Of a stretch of DNA of 21,696 bases, positions 1-9,236 are shown in pieces. The notes under the pieces were generated by a model, which was not told the DNA's origin, did not search any database, and saw nothing but the letters and a program-made list of their open reading frames with translations. The DNA comes from DASUBN01 sp964584665 (GTDB lineage: Bacteria; Pseudomonadota; Gammaproteobacteria; Natronospirales; REEB76), in contig CAZPAO010000033.1 of assembly GCA_964584665.1 (NCBI GenBank), positions 1 to 21,696 of the forward strand, written 5' to 3'. The position numbers were made by a program, and so were the translations under genes. The first letter of the stretch is position 1; every line of letters starts with the position of its first letter.

Positions 1-8
1 GGAAAGAC

Positions 9-24
9 GCCGGCATGAGCCGGC
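9..24. terminator. short inverted repeat upstream of the large rhs gene
   Basis: GCCGGC, a four-base ATGA spacer, then GCCGGC form a perfect 6-bp stem just upstream of the first gene, followed by ATATTT. It could be the weak terminator of an upstream gene or an attenuator in the leader of the rhs gene. The T-run is poor and only eight upstream bases are visible, so the role is uncertain. Confidence 0.3.
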
Positions 25-51
25 ATATTTCGGGCCTTCTTGGGGAAAAAC

Positions 52-3000
52 ATGGACATCATCCGTCGCGCCGCGCTCCTCGCGGGCTTCTCGCTCACCT
101 TCGTATGCGGCCTGGTCATCACCGATGCCAGGGCCAGCACCCTTGTGCCGGGAACCCTGGCGGGTTCACCGGGCGTGAGCGCGACCGGTGCGGCGAGTTA
201 CAGCATCCCCATCAGCTTGCCTGCTGGCGTCCATGGCATGCAGCCTTCACTGGCGTTGGTCTACAACAGCCAAAGCGCTGATGGCCTGGCAGGGTATGGC
301 TGGACCGTCGCGGGTCTCTCGTCCATCGTCCGCTGCGTCTCTACCGTGGAAGATGACATCACCGCTGCGCCCATCACCTTGACCGGCGACGATAACTTCT
401 GCCTGGACGGCCGGTTGCTGCGCCTCACCTCGGGCACTCCCGATAGTGGCACTGCCACTTTCGAGACCCAGATCAAGGATTTCGCGACTATCACTTCCTC
501 CAGCGGCTCCTCCACCTTGGGCGGCCCCGATCATTTCACCGTGCAGACCAAGGATGGCCGCGTATACGAATACGGCAACACCAGTGATTCCCAGATCGTA
601 GCGTCGGGTACCGCCAAGCTCAGGGCCTGGGCCTTGGACAAGGTCACGGATGCCAATGGCAACTACATGACCTACCAGTACGACACCTCATCGGGACGGG
701 AGTATTGGCCTACCTTCATCAATTACACCAGGAACGGCAGCAGGGTGGCGGACCACCAGGTGGAGTTCGACTACATCACCCGTGCAACGGGGTCCTACCA
801 CGTGGGCTACCAGGCCGGCTCCATCGTGCGCAATACGCGTCTCCTTAGCGCCATCAAGGTGAACTACGTTCCCACCGGCGCCACGACCCTCTCGTACAAC
901 CTGGCTTACGGCCAGGATTCTGTCAGCAACCGCAATCGGCTCATGACCGTGCAGGAATGCGCCACGGGCAGCAATTGCTTCCCGGCTACCCAGATCGCAT
1001 GGAACGACAGCCAGGCGGGGTGGGGTTCTGATGTATCGACTGGGATTTCCGTCGGCGATTCGGCTCATGCGCTGGCGGCCCACCTCTTGGACGTGGATGG
1101 GGACGGCATCGATGACCTGGTCTTCCCTGACGATGCCAGTGGGGACTGGAAGGTGATGTTTGGTCAGCCCGGCGGCGGCTTCAATACACCTGTGGATACG
1201 GGAGATGACATCAGCAGCCACTATAAGTGGGCCTTGGCATTGGATTACGACGGTGATGGCCGTATGGATCTTATCCAACCCATTGCCGCAGGTGGATGGC
1301 AGATACTGAAGGCCACGGGTGATCGCACCTCAGGAGCGGGGGGCATCTTCACCCGGCCCAGCAACAGCATCCCCGACATGAGCGCGACCAACTCCGTCAC
1401 GACCCAGCCCATCTATGCGGGCAATGTCTGGATGGCGGATGTCACCGGAGATGGGGTCTCTGACCTTGTGGATACAGGCGGCACCTTGGTGCAGCGGTAC
1501 ACCAATAGCGGCCCCCTGGTCTCACCTCAGGATTTCGCCTCGGCTGTAACGGTCTACAACGGTTCTGGTCTGACCAAATCCGTGAGCGCGCAGTTCGTGG
1601 ATGCGGGTCTGGATTTCGACGGTTCCGGCCGCATCAGCGGTCTTCTTCTCAAGGTGTCTGGCAGCACCTACACCTGGGAAGGCATGACCCTGTCCGGTAG
1701 CTCCCTGTCGGTGATGGACACCATCTCCGCATCCAGCGCCAGCGCGACCACGGCACCCGCCATCCCGTTCGATTCCAACGGCGATGGCTTGACCGACCTG
1801 TTGACGGTGGATACCGGCAACCATTGGCAGCTGTCCCTCAGCGAAGGTGATGCCTTCAACACCCTTTCCAGCAGCGAGAGCTACGTTTTAAGTTCCGCCG
1901 CCGATCCGGTCATAGCGGATTACTTCGGCGATGGCAGCCAGGTGGCGCTGGTCTATAACGGCAGCGCCTGGCGCATCCTGGACACCACCTACGACAATAC
2001 GCTGGGCTACTCCATGACCGCCGGCGCCGCGCCGGCGAGCCCGTATTCCCTTACCAACTACGTGCAGGGCGGCATGCGCATCGGCCATATCGATGCCAGC
2101 GGGCTGGACGACCTCGTCTACGTGGTCAAGAGCGGCACCTCGCCCAACTTCACCTATACCTGGCACTACAAGCTGCACAATGGTTATGACACTGCCCCGG
2201 GAGACACGGTATCCAGTGTCACCGATGGCATGGGCAATGAATGTGACTTCAACTATGTCTCAACCGCTGCAGGCAGCAGTACTTATTCCGACACTGGGAG
2301 CTATACCTTCCCGGTGCATGCCCTGCGCTCACCGCTGCAGGTGGTCTCCAGTTACGCAGAGGATAAGGCGGACGGTAGCGGTGGCCTGTACACCGTGACA
2401 TTCACCTACGCCAATGGAGCGGTGGATACCGAAGGACACGGTTTCCTGGGTTTCGGCAGCCGCACCGTCAAGGACGGCCGCAACAACAACAAGGAGACCA
2501 TCACCTATCACCAGGATTTCCCCTACGTGGGCATGGTGACTCAGGACTTGTTGAAGAACGGGTCGACCATGATCCGTGAGACGGATAACACGGTGGATCA
2601 GTTGGCCCCCGTCGGTTCGATGCACAACCGCCGCTATTTCCCGTTCTACGACACCAGCACCGTCCACGACTACGACAACCTGGGGGGCACCGTGCAGGAG
2701 GTGCGGCGTACTCTCACCACCGTCAGTGGCTCGAACTTCGATAGCTATGGAAACCTGACCGCCACTTCCAACGTCGTCACGGATTACACCCAGACGGGCA
2801 GCCCGACCTACGAGACCGACACCACCACAGGCTATGCGGCCGCATCCGGGACCTATTGCGCCGGATTGCCGTCTTCCATGGTCGTCACGCGCACCGTGCC
2901 GGCGGGTGCCATCGTGGGCGGCAGCACCCTCACGGGGACCCGCACCCTGACCTATACTCCCGACACGACCCTGTGCCAGGAGGATGCCGAGGCCCTGACC

Positions 3001-6000
3001 AATAGCGCGGACAGTACCGAGCGTGACACCGCCTATCAGTACGATACCTACGGCAATGTCACCGAGACGGACCTTTCCGGTACGGGGCTGAGCAGCGCTC
3101 GCGTGAGCCAGTGGGACTATACCGACAGTGCCGGACACGGCACGGGCGAGTTCCCCACCTCATCCACGGGCGTGGTCTCCCCGAGCCTGAACCTCACCGC
3201 GGGGACGACCTGGGATTACGCCAAGAGCATCCAGTCCGCTGTCACGGATCCTAATGGGAATTCATCCGGCTTGACCACGGATAGCTTCGGCCGTGCAGCC
3301 ACGGCCACCAAGCCGGATGGCTCCTCCATATCATGGGCTTATGCTTTCTGCCCCGGCACTGCTTCACCGCCGTATTGCCCCACCTCCGCGGTGTACGAGG
3401 TGACCGTGTCCCGGTCCGATGGCACGAGCAGCTTCGTGACCGGCTATAGCGCTTATGACATGCGGGGCAGGGTGATCCAGCAAGGCTCCGTGCTCCTGGG
3501 AGGAGTCATCTCGCGTGTGGACACCACCTATGACGCCATGGGCAATGTGGCGAGTGTCAGCAAGCCCTATATCGGCTCTCCGGGATTCGAGACCACGTAT
3601 ACCTATGATCTCACACGTGGTCGCATCACCGAGGTGGATGCGCCGCAGGATGAGAGCGATCCCTGTTCTCCGTCCTGTCTTAATACCACTACTTATGCTT
3701 ACAGCGGTTTTACCACTACCGCGACTCATACCGTGAATGATTACGCCACTGCCAGCGCGAGCCAGGTCAGCAGCCAGACATTCGATGCCATTGGCGAGGT
3801 CTTGGGCGTGGTGGATGCCAAGAGTGGTACCACGGCCTATAACTATGGCGCCTTCGGCGAACTCCTGGCGACGGAAGATGCGGCCAGCCACGTCACGGCC
3901 TTGAGCTATGACGGCCTGGGTCACAAGACCGGCATGGTCGATCCCAACATGGGCACCTGGAGCTACCAGGTGGACGCCCTGGGCGAGGTGATTTGCCAGA
4001 CCGATGCCAAGGGCCAGTCCATCATCATGGCTTACGATGGCATCGGTCGCGTCATCAGCAAGCTGGAGACCGCCGCGGGAGCGGGTTGTGCTGCCACTAG
4101 CGGCGATAGCAGCACTTTCACCTACGACACGGCGACCGACGGCTTGGGCCTGCTCGCCAGCATGAAGGACATGACCACCAGCTTCGAGCGGGATTATGCC
4201 TACGACATCCGGAGTCGCCCGAGCGACGTGACCACCAAGATCCCGGGCGCGCCACACGACTATACGGTTTCCACGACCTATGACAGTTTCGGCCGCGTGG
4301 CGACCATCACTTACCCGGAATCCGTGACTCCGGTGTCTGGCGGCAGCGCGCCCACAGCGGTAGCCACCATCACTCCGACAGGGCCTGTGAATACAGGCAC
4401 CAGCATTACTCTCCATGGCGAGAGCTCCACGGATCCTAACGGCCTCGGCTTGCAGTACCAGTGGACCCAGACCGGCGGTCCGGCCCTGCCCATGGGCGCC
4501 TTCGATCCCGCTGCGGCGACTACGTCTTTCACGCCCGCCATCGGCGGCACCTATGGTTTCCAACTCCAGGTGATCGATAGCGGCTCTAGCATGAGCACGC
4601 CCCAGTCCGTCTCGATCGACGTGAAGCCACCGGCGCCCTCCAGTGCGCCGACCTTGAGCAGCAGCACCAGCGTGGATGGTACGGTGACCGTGACGTGGGG
4701 TTCCGTGGCCAACGTGGATAGCTACGTGCTCTACAAATCCACCACCGCCAACGGCACCTATACCGCCATGTACAGTGGCATCACCGCCCACAGCAAGGCC
4801 GTGACCGGGCTCGGAAATGGGACTCACTTCTTCAAGGTCGGGTCCACTGCCGGCGGTGTCTCTGGCGACCCGGGTAGCAGTCATTCGAGCAGTTTGACCG
4901 TCACCCTGCCACCGGGTGCGCCTACGGTCATGGCGGTCCCCGGTTTCTCCGCACCGTCGACCAATTTCACGGGTTCGTGGAGCGCACCTACTTCGGGCAC
5001 GGTCACGAAGTATGAGCTGCAGGAGGACAATAATAGCGGCTTCAGCAGCCCGACTACTTACACGATCACCGCGCCGACCCACAACAAGACCGACCTCAAT
5101 AGGAGCGTGGGTACGTGGTACTACCGTGTCCGGGCTTGCAATGGGAACGTTACCGGCGCTTGCGGCAGTTATAGCAACACGGATCATGTGGTGGTGGAGA
5201 ATATCCCGCTGACGCCCACCATGAACGCCGCCAGTCCCAGCAGCATCAGTATCGGTGACAACTCGACTCTCTCCTGGACCAAGCATTCCGGGGATACCGT
5301 TACCTTCTATAACCAGCAGACGTCCACGACCGGCGTCTTCACGAGTTCGCCTACGAACAACATCGGAAACATCACCAGCCAGGTCGTGCATCCGACCGTG
5401 ACCCGGTACTACCGGGTGCAAGCCTGTAACGACGTGGATTGTGGCCCCTGGAGCAGCGCGGCGTCCGTCACCGTCAGCGCGGGAGGAAACTTCCTGGGTG
5501 GAGGCGGGACGGACGATGGGACTGATGGAAGTGGTGATGATGGGAGCGGCACCGGCGGGGGCTTCGGGTTTGTCATGCCACAGTCTGATGATTCCATGGG
5601 CATGCTGGCCCTCTTGGATGTCTCGGATGTGCCCGTCGCAGATGCCGAGCCTGTCGTGGACCCCCGGCCTCCGGTCCTGGATGCCTTGCACCAGGCCCGT
5701 GAGGCTTTAGTCGCCGCCTTGCCGAAGCAGCCTAGTGAGGCGAGCCTGCAGGCCCGCTTCGACCGGCTGAATCCTGCCCTGCCGCAGACACTGGGCATAG
5801 ACCGCCACGGCAGGCCTGAGCCTGCGAGGCTCGCTTTCGCGCCGCCGGTGTATCAGGCCTATGCAGGTGCGCGCCACCAGACCGTGGGCGGTTCGCCGTT
5901 CCGGTTCACCGTGCAATACGTTTACGATCCCACCAGCGGCGCCATGGAGGCGGTGGCCAATGCCGATACTGGCTTCATCTACTGGCGCGCGGCCACGGGC

Positions 6001-7968
6001 TCGGGCTCATCGCCGGTGGATGCCTTCGGGCATCTGGTCGCGTCCATCGATGGCAACAACGTCGATACGGTCGATACCTTCGATGCCGTCACCGGCGCCA
6101 TCACCAGCATCGGCACCACCGCCGCCGGCAGCGCCACGGACTTCGACGTGCAGCAGCTCATGTACACCTGGGATGGCTTCGGCAACCTCAAGCAGCGTTG
6201 CGACCTCAACCGGGGCCTGAAGGAGATATTCGGGTATGACGACCTGAACCGCGTCACGGCCTCCACTGTGTACTCCGCTGCCAGCACCACCGATTGCAGC
6301 GGCGGCAATACCAGCGGCAATCCGGCCATGACGGTTGCTTATGACGCCATCGGCAACATCACTGGCCGCACGAACACGGGCATCACCGTGGGCGGTGGGA
6401 CCCTGAGCGATACCTATAGTTATGGGGATTCCAGCCATCCGTATGCCGTGACCGCCGTCACCAGCATCACCGGAACTTATGCCTATGATGCCAACGGCAA
6501 TATGACCTCTGGTAATGGCAGGACCATCACCTGGAACGACGACAACCTGCCGCTCAGCATCACTGCCGCTTCGGGCGACAGCAGTACGTTCAGCTATGGC
6601 CCGGATATGCAGCGCTACCAGCAGCAGGTGGCGGTGGGTGGAGTGAATACCGCCACCACCAGCTATGTGGGCGGGCTGTTCGAGGTGATTACTCAGGGAT
6701 CGGCCGTCCAGTACCGGCACAGCATCATGGCCGCGGGCGGCGTCGTAGCAGTGCATACCCTGGATGGTTCAGGGAATCCGATCACGACCTATATCCACTC
6801 GGATCATCTCGGCAGCAGCGATACCTTCACCGATGAGACCGGCAGCCTCGCCGTATATCCCGGCACTACCCAAGCCCAGACCATGAGTTTCGATGCTTTC
6901 GGCCTAAGGAGGAACCCGGACACCTGGCAGTATGACCTTACGGGCACCGAGATCGGACATCTCAAGGACACCACGGACAAGGGCTATACGTCCCAAGAGC
7001 AACTGGACAATGTGGGGCTAGTGCACATGAATGGGCGGGTGTATGACCCGGGTATCGGAAGAATGGTGTCGGCGGATCCGACGGTGCCAGATCCGTTCTA
7101 TAGCCAAGCGTTCAACCGGTATGTCTATGTCTACAACAACCCAATGGCATATACGGATCCAAGTGGATTTACATGTGACAAAACCGGTACAGGAGGGCTT
7201 GCGGGATGTAAGGATTTTCTTCCCCCGAGTGGCCAACCGGTGGGTTTGTGTTTCACCTCTGTTTGTTCGCCGACTACTACGAGTGAAAATCCAACGGTTA
7301 ATCTTGGATGTGACTCCTGCGGTAATAAGCAACCTCCATTAGCTCCTAGTGACCCGGGCACGCCTAGCACTGGTCCCGGAGCAGCGCCCCCAGTAACGCC
7401 GACGGGGGCCAAGGGCACAGGAGGCCTAGCCCCTGTGGCAGATCCCATATGCGGATGCAATGTTGGGGGGAATAATCAAATTCGCAAGAATATGGATAGT
7501 GATGATGGCGCTATGGGCTGGGACGGCGTCTGCTTTGGATGTGGTGGTGAAGCCTCGCCGTCAGCTATTAAAGAGCAGGACGGTGGTGGTGGTGGTGGTG
7601 GGGTGGATTCGCATGGCAACGGCAATGGCAATGGGGATAAAAAAAGTGGTTCACCACCTAATTCTCAATATTGGGACCATTATCGACAGTTTGTACAAGA
7701 TAACGCGATTGATCCTGGACCCTATGTTTTGGCTATAGTTTTAGGCGTAGTGCCGAAATCCATCGCTCCTGCAACTAATTTTAGAGGGCCATTGTTAGGG
7801 TCTCAAAATACACTAACAAGCACATTGAGAGCCATTGGCGTTCCTGGAGCGAGGAGTACTATTGTTAGAATTGGAACTGCTGGTATCGGGATAGTCACTA
7901 TAGGTATTGGCTTTTATGATGCAACCATTGAAGTTGAAGGTTTAATATATGCTATTCCGGGTGGATAG
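52..7968 (+). CDS. exported SpvB/YD-repeat Rhs-family polymorphic toxin, full length
   Basis: A giant protein of 2638 aa, probably a secreted toxin carrier whose YD repeats form a shell around a C-terminal toxin. ATG 52 follows GGGG at 42-45; an in-frame TTG at 40 would add four residues. Residues 1-26 form a Sec signal peptide with an ARA/STLV cleavage site. Approximate order: SpvB-like domain 30-330 (GSPGVSATGAASYSIPISLP); FG-GAP/VCBS-like repeats 345-700 (DVDGDGIDDL, DYDGDGRMDL, DSNGDGLTDL); TcdB-like middle region 720-840; YD repeats 990-1425 (YDTYGNV, YDSFGRV); PKD plus three FN3-like domains 1432-1813; Gly/Asp-rich linker 1814-1840; second YD/core block from about 1950, ending DPSGF at 2369-2373; variable tail 2374-2638. 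The tail has a Cys- and Gly-rich linker, then a roughly 100-aa hydrophobic domain (GTAGIGIVTIGIGFYD). The toxin activity is not recognised; membrane damage is a guess. No PAAR domain is present, so type VI delivery is not indicated. The tail looks AT-richer than the core. Confidence 0.93.
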   Translation: MDIIRRAALLAGFSLTFVCGLVITDARASTLVPGTLAGSPGVSATGAASYSIPISLPAGVHGMQPSLALVYNSQSADGLAGYGWTVAGLSSIVRCVSTVEDDITAAPITLTGDDNFCLDGRLLRLTSGTPDSGTATFETQIKDFATITSSSGSSTLGGPDHFTVQTKDGRVYEYGNTSDSQIVASGTAKLRAWALDKVTDANGNYMTYQYDTSSGREYWPTFINYTRNGSRVADHQVEFDYITRATGSYHVGYQAGSIVRNTRLLSAIKVNYVPTGATTLSYNLAYGQDSVSNRNRLMTVQECATGSNCFPATQIAWNDSQAGWGSDVSTGISVGDSAHALAAHLLDVDGDGIDDLVFPDDASGDWKVMFGQPGGGFNTPVDTGDDISSHYKWALALDYDGDGRMDLIQPIAAGGWQILKATGDRTSGAGGIFTRPSNSIPDMSATNSVTTQPIYAGNVWMADVTGDGVSDLVDTGGTLVQRYTNSGPLVSPQDFASAVTVYNGSGLTKSVSAQFVDAGLDFDGSGRISGLLLKVSGSTYTWEGMTLSGSSLSVMDTISASSASATTAPAIPFDSNGDGLTDLLTVDTGNHWQLSLSEGDAFNTLSSSESYVLSSAADPVIADYFGDGSQVALVYNGSAWRILDTTYDNTLGYSMTAGAAPASPYSLTNYVQGGMRIGHIDASGLDDLVYVVKSGTSPNFTYTWHYKLHNGYDTAPGDTVSSVTDGMGNECDFNYVSTAAGSSTYSDTGSYTFPVHALRSPLQVVSSYAEDKADGSGGLYTVTFTYANGAVDTEGHGFLGFGSRTVKDGRNNNKETITYHQDFPYVGMVTQDLLKNGSTMIRETDNTVDQLAPVGSMHNRRYFPFYDTSTVHDYDNLGGTVQEVRRTLTTVSGSNFDSYGNLTATSNVVTDYTQTGSPTYETDTTTGYAAASGTYCAGLPSSMVVTRTVPAGAIVGGSTLTGTRTLTYTPDTTLCQEDAEALTNSADSTERDTAYQYDTYGNVTETDLSGTGLSSARVSQWDYTDSAGHGTGEFPTSSTGVVSPSLNLTAGTTWDYAKSIQSAVTDPNGNSSGLTTDSFGRAATATKPDGSSISWAYAFCPGTASPPYCPTSAVYEVTVSRSDGTSSFVTGYSAYDMRGRVIQQGSVLLGGVISRVDTTYDAMGNVASVSKPYIGSPGFETTYTYDLTRGRITEVDAPQDESDPCSPSCLNTTTYAYSGFTTTATHTVNDYATASASQVSSQTFDAIGEVLGVVDAKSGTTAYNYGAFGELLATEDAASHVTALSYDGLGHKTGMVDPNMGTWSYQVDALGEVICQTDAKGQSIIMAYDGIGRVISKLETAAGAGCAATSGDSSTFTYDTATDGLGLLASMKDMTTSFERDYAYDIRSRPSDVTTKIPGAPHDYTVSTTYDSFGRVATITYPESVTPVSGGSAPTAVATITPTGPVNTGTSITLHGESSTDPNGLGLQYQWTQTGGPALPMGAFDPAAATTSFTPAIGGTYGFQLQVIDSGSSMSTPQSVSIDVKPPAPSSAPTLSSSTSVDGTVTVTWGSVANVDSYVLYKSTTANGTYTAMYSGITAHSKAVTGLGNGTHFFKVGSTAGGVSGDPGSSHSSSLTVTLPPGAPTVMAVPGFSAPSTNFTGSWSAPTSGTVTKYELQEDNNSGFSSPTTYTITAPTHNKTDLNRSVGTWYYRVRACNGNVTGACGSYSNTDHVVVENIPLTPTMNAASPSSISIGDNSTLSWTKHSGDTVTFYNQQTSTTGVFTSSPTNNIGNITSQVVHPTVTRYYRVQACNDVDCGPWSSAASVTVSAGGNFLGGGGTDDGTDGSGDDGSGTGGGFGFVMPQSDDSMGMLALLDVSDVPVADAEPVVDPRPPVLDALHQAREALVAALPKQPSEASLQARFDRLNPALPQTLGIDRHGRPEPARLAFAPPVYQAYAGARHQTVGGSPFRFTVQYVYDPTSGAMEAVANADTGFIYWRAATGSGSSPVDAFGHLVASIDGNNVDTVDTFDAVTGAITSIGTTAAGSATDFDVQQLMYTWDGFGNLKQRCDLNRGLKEIFGYDDLNRVTASTVYSAASTTDCSGGNTSGNPAMTVAYDAIGNITGRTNTGITVGGGTLSDTYSYGDSSHPYAVTAVTSITGTYAYDANGNMTSGNGRTITWNDDNLPLSITAASGDSSTFSYGPDMQRYQQQVAVGGVNTATTSYVGGLFEVITQGSAVQYRHSIMAAGGVVAVHTLDGSGNPITTYIHSDHLGSSDTFTDETGSLAVYPGTTQAQTMSFDAFGLRRNPDTWQYDLTGTEIGHLKDTTDKGYTSQEQLDNVGLVHMNGRVYDPGIGRMVSADPTVPDPFYSQAFNRYVYVYNNPMAYTDPSGFTCDKTGTGGLAGCKDFLPPSGQPVGLCFTSVCSPTTTSENPTVNLGCDSCGNKQPPLAPSDPGTPSTGPGAAPPVTPTGAKGTGGLAPVADPICGCNVGGNNQIRKNMDSDDGAMGWDGVCFGCGGEASPSAIKEQDGGGGGGGVDSHGNGNGNGDKKSGSPPNSQYWDHYRQFVQDNAIDPGPYVLAIVLGVVPKSIAPATNFRGPLLGSQNTLTSTLRAIGVPGARSTIVRIGTAGIGIVTIGIGFYDATIEVEGLIYAIPGG
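7582..7637 (+). repeat. (GGT)6 microsatellite and Gly/Asn-rich linker inside the toxin tail
   Basis: Six perfect GGT triplets at 7582-7599, followed by GGG, encode a seven-glycine run. Just downstream, alternating GGC/AAT-type codons encode GNGNGNG. It is a flexible linker between the Cys-rich pretoxin segment and the terminal hydrophobic domain. Whole-triplet slippage would vary the linker length without shifting the frame. Confidence 0.75.
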
Positions 7969-8001
7969 ATTTAAATAGCACAAGCTCTCAAGGAGAATTT
8001 C

Positions 8002-8379
8002 ATGAGTTTGTGGTTTGTAATCATTTTTTTAGTTGCCGTAGGCATAGTCCTTTGTGGACGATTTTTCTCCAAGATGAATTTCTTTAGAAGAAGAGTTCCC
8101 GCGTCTCTAGAGAAGTTATATTCGACAGTATCTAGTAAGATGCCATTTGAGGTATTTTCTGAAGTTTGGTTAAAAATAGGGGAAGCATATTCAATTGATG
8201 CCAGATTAATACTGCCAAACGATAAGTTCAAAGATTTTAATAGCTTTGACAGTTGGTATTTAGGTAAAGGGGAAGAAACGTTAGCTTTATGGTGTCAGGC
8301 GCAACATTTAGACATACCTTCAAAATTCGATACAACACTTGAATTAGCTGAGCAGTTGGCGAATCAAAGGCGGAAATAG
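8002..8379 (+). CDS. putative immunity protein for the main Rhs toxin
   Basis: A 125-aa protein starting 33 bp after the rhs stop, with a good ribosome-binding site (AAGGAG, about 7 bases before ATG). Residues 3-20 (LWFVIIFLVAVGIVLCG) form one membrane anchor or uncleaved signal, followed by a basic stretch and a soluble domain of about 90 aa with an EVWLKIGEAYSID segment and a FDSWYLGKGEE motif. The soluble part resembles small acyl-carrier-like or DUF1493-like folds, but that is a weak impression. Position and small size fit a cognate immunity gene. A membrane-anchored immunity protein suits a toxin that attacks the inner membrane or arrives from the periplasm. Confidence 0.75.
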   Translation: MSLWFVIIFLVAVGIVLCGRFFSKMNFFRRRVPASLEKLYSTVSSKMPFEVFSEVWLKIGEAYSIDARLILPNDKFKDFNSFDSWYLGKGEETLALWCQAQHLDIPSKFDTTLELAEQLANQRRK

Positions 8380-8437
8380 GGAAAGAGTAAATTAGGAGTG
8401 CACTACATTTCCCCAATCCCAGAGTAAAACAGCCGAG

Positions 8438-8638
8438 ATGGATTCGGGAAAAGGGCTCAGAGCCATTTTTGATATTCTGGAAGTCTGTTCGAGAGGCGGA
8501 CGGATGGGGAATGCCGCAGAAGTCCAGATTCCAGGTACCCAAGAGTGTTGGATTAGTGGAATAAAGCGAACTCGACTCACTGGCATAGTGTTTTTAATTG
8601 TCGGCACTGTGGGAGTAGTAATTCATTATATGACGTGA
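8438..8638 (+). pseudogene. truncated copy of a small membrane immunity-like gene
   Basis: The last 26 codons (SGIKRTRLTGIVFLIVG, ending VVIHYMT) match the end of the 80-aa protein at 11563-11805 almost residue for residue, and the DNA match continues past the stop. The upstream half is unrelated to that protein, lacks its first membrane helix and has no convincing ribosome-binding site. It is best read as the 3' remnant of a second copy left when a cassette was lost. A short matching patch (AGAGTAAA.CAGCC) also precedes both copies. Confidence 0.55.
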
Positions 8639-8639
8639 G

Positions 8640-8875
8640 TAAAAGGGAACAGGCTGAACCGACTCCAGCTCCACAGACAGTTGATTTATCTTCCCAATGG
8701 GAACGCTTTATTATTCGCCAGTGTGCTGACACAAGAAAACCTGACCGGATGATCAGCCCAACCTGTGAATCCGATAAATTCGCCAGTGCCTGCACGGGCG
8801 GGATTGGTGGGATTAAAACAGGTGCATTGGTTTTTAGTTATCAGGGCCTTCACACCTCCGGCGGGCTGTAACTAG
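8640..8875. other. unassigned stretch between cassette remnants
   Basis: Open in one + frame (78 codons from GTG 8635), but the predicted peptide has no recognisable domain, no ribosome-binding site and no membrane segment. The 11-base word ATTCGCCAGTG occurs twice, near 8714 and 8780. It is probably scrambled cassette debris; nothing functional is recognised. Confidence 0.35.
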
Positions 8876-9145
8876 ATGAAATCTAATTCTGGAAAAGATG
8901 AATCATACAGGTGGTTAGCAACGACATTGCACGGTCATATAGTGCTCTATGGCGGTGGCTGGTCGATCGTCATGATTCCGACATTCCTTATAATGAACTA
9001 CATGGAAGGCACGCTAACTCTCAAGTGGGCGCTGTTTATTATCTTGACTTGCCCCTTATTTGGCATATTAGGTGGCGTATTCATGTGGTTCTTTGTAATG
9101 AAACCGCTGCTCAGGCGACGGACTGAAGGTAAAGATTATTTCTGA
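8876..9145 (+). CDS. orphan two-helix membrane protein, immunity-like
   Basis: An 89-aa protein with two membrane segments, roughly residues 22-42 (HIVLYGGGWSIVMIPTFLIM) and 51-75 (WALFIILTCPLFGILGGVFM), ending in a basic tail (LLRRRTEG). It is not next to any toxin tip and ends exactly where the first inter-cassette module begins. Its layout (IP motif, two helices, G.L.G...W before a charged tail) recalls the 75-aa protein at 13787-14014, which follows cassette c2, so it may be a distant relative left by a lost cassette. The ribosome-binding site is weak (GGCGGG upstream). Function is inferred from context and size only. Confidence 0.5.
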   Translation: MKSNSGKDESYRWLATTLHGHIVLYGGGWSIVMIPTFLIMNYMEGTLTLKWALFIILTCPLFGILGGVFMWFFVMKPLLRRRTEGKDYF

Positions 9146-9183
9146 TGCCTACCGCACGTCCGTGCCGGGTATTCTGCAACTCG

Positions 9184-9220
9184 AAGCATCAGTTTTTAAT
9201 CAAACCTGATGCTTTATATT
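9184..9220 (+). terminator. intrinsic terminator in module copy 1
   Basis: AAGCATCAG (9184-9192) pairs with CTGATGCTT (9206-9214), partly extended inward by T/A pairs, and is followed by TATATTT. It would end transcripts from the upstream immunity genes. Confidence 0.75.
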
Positions 9221-9223
9221 TAA

Positions 9224-9236
9224 GCTCTTTAACAAT
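9224..9236 (+). promoter_or_regulatory. rrn-type boxA antitermination element, copy 1
   Basis: GCTCTTTAACAAT matches the boxA core of ribosomal RNA leaders (E. coli rrn TGCTCTTTAACAAT), the RNA site bound by NusB/NusE. It lies about 10 bases after the terminator stem. The match is seen directly; activity is inferred. boxA works in RNA, so it needs a transcript crossing the terminator or a promoter inside the module. Confidence 0.55.

Noticed and set aside
3364..5691. Long minus-strand open frame (775 codons) inside the large rhs gene
   Set aside because: It lies fully antisense to the well-supported Rhs frame, has low-complexity Arg/His/Gly-rich content and no domain; it is a codon-bias shadow.
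8635..8871. 78-codon frame as a real small gene
   Set aside because: No ribosome-binding site, membrane segment or homology is recognised, and it overlaps the end of the 8438-8638 remnant; better treated as cassette debris.
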